Source: a virus. From it: a DNA stretch of 30,149 bases. The notes under the pieces were generated by a model. That model was not told the DNA's origin and did no database searches. It saw nothing but the letters and a program-made list of their open reading frames with translations. Made by a program: the position numbers and the translations under genes. Within the stretch, counting starts at the first letter, position 1. The number at the start of each line of letters is the position of its first letter. Below are positions 1-6,705 of this stretch, piece by piece. Location: the IMG/VR virus record IMGVR_UViG_3300032323_001988, positions 1 to 30,149 of that record; one strand, given 5' to 3'.

Positions 1-123
1 GGAGACTGTTATACTGTAAGAGAGAAAGATGGTCTTATCGAAAGAGCTGGTCACCAAACAACTGCCAATAGAAAAGTTAGAGTAGAAACATCTAGAGGAA
101 TTAAACAATTATTAAACGGATAA
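1..123 (+). CDS. 3' end of an unidentified upstream gene (partial)
   Basis: An open frame enters from the left edge and ends at TAA 121-123, giving the last 40 residues of a protein. The tail is basic and polar and ends in KQLLNG. Only four bases separate its stop from the next ATG at 128, and both genes lie on the same strand, so the two are probably co-transcribed. I do not recognise the family from this fragment. Partial because its start lies outside the window. Confidence 0.6.
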   Translation, partial: GDCYTVREKDGLIERAGHQTTANRKVRVETSRGIKQLLNG

Positions 124-127
124 TACA

Positions 128-784
128 ATGAGTTTAGATAAGAAAATATTAAGTGAAATTAAAAGATACAGAAGTATCGATAAATATATAACCGAACAAG
201 CTGGTGAAGATTTAGGGGCTTTGGCACCTGAAGCGGGAGCAACTCCTCCACCACCACCTGCAGGTGCAACTCCGCCTCCACCACCTGGAGATGCGGCACC
301 AACACCAATTGATGTTGAGAATGACCCCGATGTTGAAAAAATTGATAATGATGGAAAATCTGAAGTAGGTACTGATGAAGAAAGTGGTTCTGAAGAATTA
401 GATATTACCGAATTAGTAACATCTCAAAAAGAAATTCAAACCAAACAAGATGATTATTTTGAAAATTTATTTGGACAATTAAATAAATTGGAGTCAAAAT
501 TAAGTGAGATGGACGTTATCATGAATAAACTTAACGCTCTTGAAAACAAAATTGAGAAATATAGAGATAAAACACCTCAAGAAAAATTAGAATTGAGAAG
601 TTATGATTCATACCCATTTAATCAAAAATTATCACAATTTTTTGATGATAAAAAAGATGAGATGGAAAAAACGGGAAAAAATGATTATGTTTTAACACCT
701 GAGGATGTGACCGACATAAACGTTAATGATATCAAGAGTTCGTTTCAAGGAAACGGGTTTAAAGATGAATATAAATACAAATAA
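128..784 (+). CDS. Proline-rich, acidic coiled-coil hypothetical protein
   Basis: Encodes 218 aa of unknown function. The first 24 residues are charged and helical. They are followed by two copies of a GATPPPPP block (about residues 37-53, from a DNA-level direct repeat), then an acidic stretch rich in D and E (about 62-95). A heptad-like coiled coil follows (about 96-145, with regular L and I spacing), then a charged C-terminal region ending in EYKYK. There is no signal peptide or membrane segment. The shape (Pro linker, acidic spacer, coiled coil) would suit a scaffold, core or assembly protein, but that is inference only. The start is the first ATG after the upstream stop, in an A/T-rich leader without a Shine-Dalgarno. 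The gene is followed by a strong terminator, so it belongs to the upstream transcription unit rather than the replication unit. Confidence 0.8.
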   Translation: MSLDKKILSEIKRYRSIDKYITEQAGEDLGALAPEAGATPPPPPAGATPPPPPGDAAPTPIDVENDPDVEKIDNDGKSEVGTDEESGSEELDITELVTSQKEIQTKQDDYFENLFGQLNKLESKLSEMDVIMNKLNALENKIEKYRDKTPQEKLELRSYDSYPFNQKLSQFFDDKKDEMEKTGKNDYVLTPEDVTDINVNDIKSSFQGNGFKDEYKYK

Positions 785-804
785 TATTAATTAACATACT
801 AATG

Positions 805-832
805 AAAACCACCTCGAAAAGGTGGTTTTTTT
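805..832 (+). terminator. Intrinsic terminator after the coiled-coil gene
   Basis: Perfect 10-bp stem AAAACCACCT (805-814) with AGGTGGTTTT (820-829), loop CGAAA (815-819), running into a T-tract that ends at 832. It sits 20 bases after the upstream stop codon and separates that gene from the SSB gene. Confidence 0.92.
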
Positions 833-834
833 AT

Positions 835-863
835 TTGACTAACCGACAAAACTAGATTATAAT
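835..863 (+). promoter_or_regulatory. Sigma70-like promoter candidate for the replication unit
   Basis: TTGACT at 835-840 and TATAAT at 858-863 are separated by exactly 17 bases. This matches 11 of 12 positions of the classical sigma70 consensus (TTGACA and TATAAT). The site starts just after the terminator T-tract and would give a start near 870, leaving a leader of about 30 bases before the SSB ATG at 900. The usual Bacteroidota -7 form (TAnnTTTG) is not seen here. A/T-rich DNA produces such matches by chance, but the position and spacing are persuasive. Confidence 0.55.
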
Positions 864-899
864 TAACTAACAAACCAACAAAATAAAATTTAAATAAAT

Positions 900-1760
900 A
901 TGATGAGTTCATTAGACGCCGTATTGGCACAGTACGAAAAAGCACAACAAGGGGGCGGGGCCCAAAGTAAAATGTCGCAAGACGAAAGAATGAAAAAGTA
1001 TTTTGCTTTAATCTTAGGAGATAAAGAGAAATCAGGACAACGTAGAGTACGTATCCTACCTACACCAGATGGTTCTTCACCATTTAAAGAAGCTTGGTAT
1101 CACGAAATCCAAGTAGGTGGACAATGGCAAAAATTCTATGACCCAGGAAAGAATGACAATGAGCGTTCTCCTTTAAATGAGGTTTATGAAGAATTGATGT
1201 CAACAGGTAAAGAATCTGATAAAGAATTGGCGAAACAATATAAGTCTCGTAAATTCTATATCGTAAAAGTTATTGACAGAGACCGAGAAGAAGACGGTCC
1301 AAAATTTTGGAGATTTAAACACAATTACAAGAACGATGGTATCTTGGACAAAATCATCCCAATTTGGAGAAACAAAGGTGATATCACTGACCCTGAAAAA
1401 GGACGTGACCTTATCATTGAATTGACAAAATCTAAAACACCTGCAGGTAAAGAATACACAAGTGTATCTACTATTATGTATGATGACCCAACGGCAATAC
1501 ACGAAGAAAAAGTTCAAGGAGATTCTTGGATTAATGACGAGTTGACTTGGTTGGACGTATATTCTAAAAAACCTGTTGACTATCTTGAAGCGATTGCTCG
1601 TGGAGAAACTCCAAAATGGGATAGTGATAAAGGTGGTTATGTATACGGTAACGATACCGAATCTACAACATCTATGGGTGGAGCTAAAAAGGCTGAAACA
1701 AAAACACCTATCGTTGACCCTCAATCAAATGACGAGGTTGACACAGACTTACCTTTCTAA
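900..1760 (+). CDS. 32: Gene 32-like single-stranded DNA-binding protein
   Basis: A 286-aa SSB expected to coat single-stranded DNA during replication and recombination and to work with UvsX and the gp41 helicase. The N-terminus is a basic/polar arm. The gp32-type core starts with the RRVRILPTP motif (48-56) and a PFKEAWYHE strand (61-69), comparable to the T4 LPxPxGxxPF.xxxxH region. The protein contains no cysteine at all, so the T4 zinc site is absent. The segment where T4 has its zinc cluster reads FYDPGKNDNERSPLNEVYEE. The C-terminus ends EVDTDLPF (279-286), which resembles the protein-docking tip of bacterial SSB (DDIPF type) rather than the T4 gp32 tail. Two ATGs in tandem (900, 903) make the exact start ambiguous by one codon. 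The gene lies first after a promoter candidate and is followed by a hairpin. Confidence 0.88.
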   Translation: MMSSLDAVLAQYEKAQQGGGAQSKMSQDERMKKYFALILGDKEKSGQRRVRILPTPDGSSPFKEAWYHEIQVGGQWQKFYDPGKNDNERSPLNEVYEELMSTGKESDKELAKQYKSRKFYIVKVIDRDREEDGPKFWRFKHNYKNDGILDKIIPIWRNKGDITDPEKGRDLIIELTKSKTPAGKEYTSVSTIMYDDPTAIHEEKVQGDSWINDELTWLDVYSKKPVDYLEAIARGETPKWDSDKGGYVYGNDTESTTSMGGAKKAETKTPIVDPQSNDEVDTDLPF

Positions 1761-1773
1761 TTAAACAAAACAC

Positions 1774-1809
1774 ATCATGTATGGTATCTTGTATGGTACC
1801 ATGCATGAT
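1774..1809 (+). promoter_or_regulatory. Long RNA hairpin between the SSB and uvsX genes
   Basis: ATCATGTATGGTA (1774-1786) pairs with TACCATGCATGAT (1797-1809) over 13 bp with a single G-U wobble, leaving a 10-base loop TCTTGTATGG. TGTATGGTA also occurs twice as a direct repeat (1778-1786 and 1790-1798). No T-tract follows (next bases TAATTTATAC), so it does not look like a normal terminator. It ends 16 bases before the uvsX ATG and could be a processing, stability or translational control element. Confidence 0.7.
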
Positions 1810-1825
1810 TTAATTTATACAAAAC

Positions 1826-2830
1826 ATGGCAATAAAGAAAAACGATTTCAGTTCAGTTAAGAAGAAATTCTCAACTTCTGCAAAATACAAACCCCAAAGA
1901 TTCTTTGACTTAGGACAAGACTTCTTAGATGCGGTTGGATTACCTGGTCCCGCTATCGGACATTTGAATATGTTCTTGGGTCACTCAGACACAGGAAAAA
2001 CTACAGCGTTGGTTAAAACTGCCGTTGATGCTCAGAAGAAAGGTATTCTACCTGTATTCATCATCACAGAACAAAAATGGTCTTTTGAACACGCAAAACT
2101 TATGGGTTTTGAATGTGAGGAAGTTGTTGACGAAGCAACAGGTGAAGTTGATTGGGATGGTTTCTACATCTTCAATAATGACTTTGACTACATTGAGCAA
2201 ATCACAGACTACATCAATAGTTTGTTGGATGCACAGGAAAAAGGTGAGTTGGATTATAGTTTATTGTTCTTATGGGATTCTGTTGGTTCAGTTCCTTGTA
2301 AGATGACTTACGAAGGTAAGGGTGGTAAACAACACAACGCATCTACGTTAGCAGACAAGATTGGTATGGGTATCAACCAACGTATTTCAGGTTCACGTAA
2401 AGCGGATTCAAAATATGAAAACACATTGGTTATTGTTAATCAACCTTGGGTTGAGTTACCTGACAATCCATTTGGTCAACCAAAAATCAAAGCAAAAGGT
2501 GGTGAAGCCATTTGGTTAAATTCATCTTTGGTATTCTTATTTGGTAACCAAAAAGGTGCGGGAACAAACAAGATTACTGCAACTAAAGATAAGAGAAGTG
2601 TTAAGTTTGCAATTAGAACAAAAGTTTCTGTTATGAAAAACCACATCAATGGATTGGGTTATGAAGACGGAAAGATTATTGTGACACCACACGGGTTCTT
2701 AGCAGGAAAAGAAGCTGCGGAAGAAAAAGTATCTATTGAATCATACAAAAAAGAATACGCTGACTATTGGAAAGATATTCTTGGAGTTACATCTATAGAT
2801 TTTGATTTAAAAGAAGAAAAAGAGGATTAG
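1826..2830 (+). CDS. uvsX: UvsX-type RecA-like recombinase
   Basis: A 334-aa RecA/UvsX-family ATPase that would form filaments on single-stranded DNA and drive strand exchange for repair and recombination-dependent replication. The Walker A motif GHSDTGKT is at 52-59. The Walker B strand is SLLFLWD, with the aspartate at 151 followed by SVGSVP. An L2-like loop lies around KAKGGEAIW (222-230). An acidic lysine/glutamate tail ends the protein. It is shorter than T4 UvsX (about 390 aa), with the difference mainly toward the C-terminal end. The start is an ATG 16 bases after the inter-gene hairpin. This is the only complete gene in the window that ends in TAG; all others end in TAA. It lies between SSB and the exonuclease, its natural partners. 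Confidence 0.93.
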   Translation: MAIKKNDFSSVKKKFSTSAKYKPQRFFDLGQDFLDAVGLPGPAIGHLNMFLGHSDTGKTTALVKTAVDAQKKGILPVFIITEQKWSFEHAKLMGFECEEVVDEATGEVDWDGFYIFNNDFDYIEQITDYINSLLDAQEKGELDYSLLFLWDSVGSVPCKMTYEGKGGKQHNASTLADKIGMGINQRISGSRKADSKYENTLVIVNQPWVELPDNPFGQPKIKAKGGEAIWLNSSLVFLFGNQKGAGTNKITATKDKRSVKFAIRTKVSVMKNHINGLGYEDGKIIVTPHGFLAGKEAAEEKVSIESYKKEYADYWKDILGVTSIDFDLKEEKED

Positions 2831-2859
2831 TATATTGTTTCACATTATAAATCACAAAC

Positions 2860-3861
2860 GTGATTAGAACATTATTAGTAGACGGAGATAATTTATTTAA
2901 GATAGGATTCCACGGAGCAAAAGACGTGTATAACGACGGAGCTCATGTGGGTGGAGTATTTCACTTTGTGAACATACTCCGCAAATTCCTTGAAGAGCAC
3001 AACCATGATAAAGTTGTTGTGTTTTGGGATGGGGATTCAAACTCATCTATCAGAAAATCCATATACCCACAATATAAAGCGAACAGACGACAAGACATGA
3101 ATGAGTACAAGTACGAATCGTATTTGTATCAGAAGTCTCGAATCAAACAATATCTTGAAGAGATATTTGTAAGACAGGTCGAAATGAATAACAATGAGGC
3201 TGATGACCTCATTGCTTATTATTGTAAGATATCTAAAGACGAAAAGATTATCATTTTTTCTGCAGATAAAGACCTTACACAGCTTATCTCGGCGGATGTG
3301 ACAATCTATTCACCTATCACAAAACAATACTTTAAAAACGGAGATATGATATCTCTGAACAAAGTAGATATACCTCACTACAATGTATTATTAACAAAGA
3401 TATTCACTGGAGACAAATCCGATAATATTGATGGAATCCAAGGACTTGGAGAAAAAACATTAGTTAAGTTTTTCCCTCAGGTGCAGGAAAAACCCTGCAC
3501 TATGGAAGAAATCTTGGATTGTGCACGAAATATCCCGCAAAAGAAACCTATAAAAACATTGGTAAATCTTTTGGAAGGTAAAACAAAATCAACTATATTT
3601 GGAGAACAGTTTTACCTTACGAACAAAACTATAGTAGACCTTACTAATCCTTTAATAACAGATGATGGAAAAGAGTTGGTGGAACAGATATTGACGGACA
3701 GTATAGACCCTACAGATAGGGGGTACAAAAACTTAATGAGAATGATGATGGAAGACGGTCTCTTTAAGTATCTACCCAAGAATGACGAAGCTTGGGTCAA
3801 CTTCCTAAAACCATTTATGAAATTAACCAGAAAAGAAAAAAGAAAAATAAATAAAAATTAA
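2860..3861 (+). CDS. rnh: RNase H / FEN-type 5'-3' exonuclease
   Basis: A 333-aa flap-endonuclease-family nuclease, T4 RNase H-like, expected to remove RNA primers and flaps during lagging-strand synthesis. The metal-binding acidic residues are visible in order: D8 and D10 in LLVDGDNLF, D57 in WDGD, E113/D115/D116 in NNEADDL, D136 and D138 in SADKD, and D185/D188 in TGDKSDN. The helix-3-turn-helix follows (GIQGLGEKT, 192-200), as does the basic bridge Y72-K73-R76. The start must be GTG at 2860: an in-frame TAA lies at 2848-2850, and the first catalytic Asp is only residue 8. It follows uvsX by 29 bases and precedes the next gene by 3 bases. Confidence 0.93.
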   Translation: MIRTLLVDGDNLFKIGFHGAKDVYNDGAHVGGVFHFVNILRKFLEEHNHDKVVVFWDGDSNSSIRKSIYPQYKANRRQDMNEYKYESYLYQKSRIKQYLEEIFVRQVEMNNNEADDLIAYYCKISKDEKIIIFSADKDLTQLISADVTIYSPITKQYFKNGDMISLNKVDIPHYNVLLTKIFTGDKSDNIDGIQGLGEKTLVKFFPQVQEKPCTMEEILDCARNIPQKKPIKTLVNLLEGKTKSTIFGEQFYLTNKTIVDLTNPLITDDGKELVEQILTDSIDPTDRGYKNLMRMMMEDGLFKYLPKNDEAWVNFLKPFMKLTRKEKRKINKN

Positions 3862-3864
3862 ATT

Positions 3865-4317
3865 ATGAAAGAACAAGAAAGCACCAAAATGGAATTCCTA
3901 ATGACGTTGAATGACAACATCGTAGTTCAGAGATTCTTTAATGTTAGAGGGTTTAATCCTGAGGCAAAAAATTCGTTGGAATTGTATCACTTTATGAGAT
4001 ACTTGAAAGAAGAACTTCAATATCACTTAAAAATGAAAACAGTTATCTATATGATTGATAACAAAGACGCAATTTTTTCCGACCCAGCAATCATGGACAC
4101 ATCATTCACTGAAGGTAGTGAACAATTCAACCTTTACGTTAGAATTGGAGAACAGACAATCTGTCATAGATATTTTGATGGAAAATTATTCCCACCAAAA
4201 GTTCGATATACTGTTGACGTACGACCATTTTTGAAAGAGGTTTTACGTGAATTGACTGACATTTTTTCAACTCCAAAATTAAGTTTTGAATATTTGGGCG
4301 TTGACCTAAACAAGTAA
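3865..4317 (+). CDS. Hypothetical protein of the replication cluster (150 aa)
   Basis: I do not recognise this family. The 150-aa product has mixed alpha/beta character, a helical LYHFMRYLKEELQYHLKM segment near the middle of its N-terminal half, and a final helical/hydrophobic part ending LGVDLNK. It shows no nucleotide-binding, metal-binding or membrane motif. It starts 3 bases after the exonuclease stop; a second in-frame ATG (3889, eight codons in) is also possible and lies just before a conserved-looking MEFLMTLND start. Sitting between a primer-removing nuclease and the replicative helicase, it could be a helicase loader or polymerase accessory factor, but this rests on position only. 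Confidence 0.8.
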   Translation: MKEQESTKMEFLMTLNDNIVVQRFFNVRGFNPEAKNSLELYHFMRYLKEELQYHLKMKTVIYMIDNKDAIFSDPAIMDTSFTEGSEQFNLYVRIGEQTICHRYFDGKLFPPKVRYTVDVRPFLKEVLRELTDIFSTPKLSFEYLGVDLNK

Positions 4318-4352
4318 GTATTTAATAAAACAGGGGTTTACAAAAACGATAT

Positions 4353-5726
4353 ATGAACAAGAATTTTGACTACTTAGGGAACACATTCCAGATACAACTA
4401 TTAAATCAACTTATTGTAGATAAAGAATTTTCAACATCAATTATGGATGTTATTGAAAGCACTTACTTTGACAATAAGTACTTTAAAATCATCTTGCAGA
4501 TGACAAAGGAGTATCATGGGAAATATCAGTCTACCCCTAACTTTGATACTCTTGAGCAAATCGTTAAATCCGAAATCTCACAAGAATTGGTTGCTAAAAT
4601 CGTTCTTGATACCATCAAACAAATCAAAGACGCGCCATTTGAGGGTACCCAATTTGTTCAAGAAAAAGCATTGAAGTTTTGTAAACAACAAGAACTTCAA
4701 AAGGCTATGGATAAATCACAAAAGATTATTACTGAAGGTGATTTTGAATCTTATGATAAAGTTGAGGGTCTTATTCGTTTGGCGTTACAAGTTGGAGAAA
4801 GAGATTTGGGTACAACCGATATCTTCTCTAACCTTGAAACAGTATTAGACGAGGATTTTAGACACCCTATTCCAATCGGAATACCAGGAATTGACAGATT
4901 ACTTAAGGGTGGTCTTGCAAAGGGTGAAATAGGTGTTATATTGGCTCCTACGGGGGTTGGTAAAACTACCATCCTTACTAAAATTGCTAACACAGCCTTT
5001 AATCTTGGATATAACGTTCTTCAAATCTTTTTTGAGGACAACCCAAAGATTGTACAACGTAAACATTTCACCTTATGGACTGGTATTGAACCTGATAATT
5101 TGGTTCTACACAAAGAAACCGTAATGAGTAAAATAACAGAGATTAAAGAGACAATGAAGAACGAGTTAATTTTAAAGAAACTCCCTTCAGACTCTATGAC
5201 TATGAATCAAATCAAAAATCAAATCAGAAAAATGATTGCGGACGGAACAAAAATTGATTTAGTTCTTTTAGACTATATTGATTGTGTGGTTCCTGAGAGT
5301 TCAAGTAAAGATGAGTGGAAAGCCGAAGGTTCGGTTATGAGAGGATTTGAAGCGATGTGTCATGAGTTATCATTGGTAGGTTGGACTGCAACACAAGGTA
5401 ACAGGTCATCAATCTCTTCTGAGGTTGTAACTACTGACCAAATGGGTGGGTCAATTAAAAAAGCCCAAGTTGGACACGTTATCATTTCCGTGGCTAAAAC
5501 TTTACAACAAAAAGAAATGAATTTAGCAACCATTGCTATTACTAAGTCACGTATCGGTAAAGATGGGGTTGTATTTGAAAACTGTAAGTTCAACAATGAA
5601 TTACTTGAAATTGATACTGAAAGTTCGGTAACATTCTTAGGATTTGAAGAACAACAGGAAGAAAGAAAACGTGACCGTGTTAAAGAACTTTTGGAAAAAA
5701 GAAAACAAAGAGAACAACAATCGTAA
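4353..5726 (+). CDS. 41: DnaB-type replicative helicase (T4 gp41-like)
   Basis: A 457-aa hexameric-helicase-family protein expected to unwind DNA ahead of the replication fork. Residues 1 to about 150 form the helical N-terminal domain. The RecA-like motor follows: linker [15 protein letters not shown] (173-187), Walker A APTGVGKT (198-205), catalytic glutamate in FFEDN (E228), Walker B LVLLDYID with Asp307, sensor-like TQGNR (347-351), and a TKSRIGKDG basic motif typical of the arginine-finger region. The C-terminal tail is highly charged ([14 protein letters not shown]), probably an interaction tail. The start ATG lies 35 bases after the previous stop in an A/T-rich leader. No primase gene is seen in the window. 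Confidence 0.93.
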   Translation: MNKNFDYLGNTFQIQLLNQLIVDKEFSTSIMDVIESTYFDNKYFKIILQMTKEYHGKYQSTPNFDTLEQIVKSEISQELVAKIVLDTIKQIKDAPFEGTQFVQEKALKFCKQQELQKAMDKSQKIITEGDFESYDKVEGLIRLALQVGERDLGTTDIFSNLETVLDEDFRHPIPIGIPGIDRLLKGGLAKGEIGVILAPTGVGKTTILTKIANTAFNLGYNVLQIFFEDNPKIVQRKHFTLWTGIEPDNLVLHKETVMSKITEIKETMKNELILKKLPSDSMTMNQIKNQIRKMIADGTKIDLVLLDYIDCVVPESSSKDEWKAEGSVMRGFEAMCHELSLVGWTATQGNRSSISSEVVTTDQMGGSIKKAQVGHVIISVAKTLQQKEMNLATIAITKSRIGKDGVVFENCKFNNELLEIDTESSVTFLGFEEQQEERKRDRVKELLEKRKQREQQS

Positions 5727-5745
5727 ACAAAATAGAAAAATAATT

Positions 5746-6693
5746 ATGGAAAAAATTTTAAAAGAAAACCCTGATAGGTTTGTTATCTTCCCAATAGAAC
5801 ATAACGACATATGGGAATATTACAAACAACATCAAGCAGCGTTTTGGACTGCAGAAGAAATTGATTTAACAAATGATATTCGTGACTGGGAAAACTTATC
5901 AGATAATGAAAAGTATTTCGTTAAGAATGTATTATCATTTTTTGCGGCTTCCGATGGTATTGTAAACGAGAATTTGGCAGAAAACTTCTTAAAAGAAGTA
6001 CAATATCCCGAAGCTAAATTCTTCTATGGGTTTCAACTTATGATGGAAAATATACATTCATTAATGTATTCACTTCTAATTGATACTTATGTTTCAAATC
6101 CTGAAGAAAAAGATGAATGTTTCCATGCAATTGATAGATTACCTGCAGTACAAAAGAAGGCGGCATGGGCTCTTGATTGGATTAAGAACGCATCTTTCCA
6201 AGAAAGATTAGTGGCGTTTGCCGCAGTTGAAGGTATCTTCTTCTCAGGTTCATTCTGTTCAATCTTTTGGTTGAAATCAAGAGGAATCATGCAAGGGTTG
6301 TGTAACGCAAATTCATTAATATTTAAAGATGAGAACTTACATTGTGATTTTGCAATTCACTTGTTGAATAATCACATAGAGGACAAACCAAGTGAAAAAA
6401 GAATTAGAGAAATCTTATTATCTGCATTGGAGATTGAGAAAGAATTTATCACAGAATCATTACCAGTTTCACTTATTGGTATGAATTCAAACTTAATGAA
6501 ACAATATCTTGAGTTTGTTGTTGATGGATTATTAATTAAGCTTGGTTGTAAAAAAGAATTTAATGTTGAACAACCATTTAAATTCATGGAACAAATCGCG
6601 GTTGAAACTAAAGGTAACTTCTTTGAATCAAGAACCGTTGAATACCAAAAAGCTAAATTAAACGAAACAATCACATTTGATGAAGATTTCTAA
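5746..6693 (+). CDS. nrdB: Class Ia ribonucleotide reductase small subunit (R2)
   Basis: A 315-aa R2 subunit that houses the di-iron tyrosyl radical cofactor used by NrdA to reduce ribonucleotides to deoxyribonucleotides. The iron ligands can be placed: D40 (TAEEID), E101 and H104 (ENIHS), E162 (VEGIFFSG), E196 and H199 (DENLHCD). The radical tyrosine is Y108 (LMYSLL). The wording [13 protein letters not shown] and the C-terminal tail TFDEDF, which docks to the large subunit, are of the eukaryotic/Bacteroidota R2 type rather than the E. coli type. The frame is open upstream to an ATG at 5644 inside the helicase gene, but alignment with R2 proteins and the A-rich leader favour the ATG at 5746, 19 bases after the helicase stop. 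It forms a pair with nrdA 12 bases downstream. Confidence 0.96.
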   Translation: MEKILKENPDRFVIFPIEHNDIWEYYKQHQAAFWTAEEIDLTNDIRDWENLSDNEKYFVKNVLSFFAASDGIVNENLAENFLKEVQYPEAKFFYGFQLMMENIHSLMYSLLIDTYVSNPEEKDECFHAIDRLPAVQKKAAWALDWIKNASFQERLVAFAAVEGIFFSGSFCSIFWLKSRGIMQGLCNANSLIFKDENLHCDFAIHLLNNHIEDKPSEKRIREILLSALEIEKEFITESLPVSLIGMNSNLMKQYLEFVVDGLLIKLGCKKEFNVEQPFKFMEQIAVETKGNFFESRTVEYQKAKLNETITFDEDF

Positions 6694-6705
6694 ACTATAA
6701 AAACT

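Noticed and set aside
770-777. T4 late-promoter box TATAAATA on the + strand (also at 13080-13087)
   Set aside because: Both occurrences are inside coding sequences and not upstream of a gene start that needs them. None is found before the structural genes.
785-899. tRNA or small gene in the larger intergenic gaps (785-899, 9127-9204, 11520-11610, 27930-28005)
   Set aside because: No cloverleaf, no T-loop motif and no start/stop pair of plausible length. They hold only the terminators, promoter-like elements and hairpins listed.
1200-1724. Long open frame on the - strand (174 codons) opposite the SSB gene
   Set aside because: It lies wholly inside a well-supported gene, has a low-complexity hydrophobic/cysteine-rich translation and no family features. 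It is a shadow of codon bias, as are the - strand frames near 6372-6674 and 8298-8708.
5644-5745. Upstream extension of the nrdB frame to an ATG at 5644
   Set aside because: The extra 34 residues are K/N/E-rich out-of-phase helicase sequence. R2 homology begins at the ATG at 5746.
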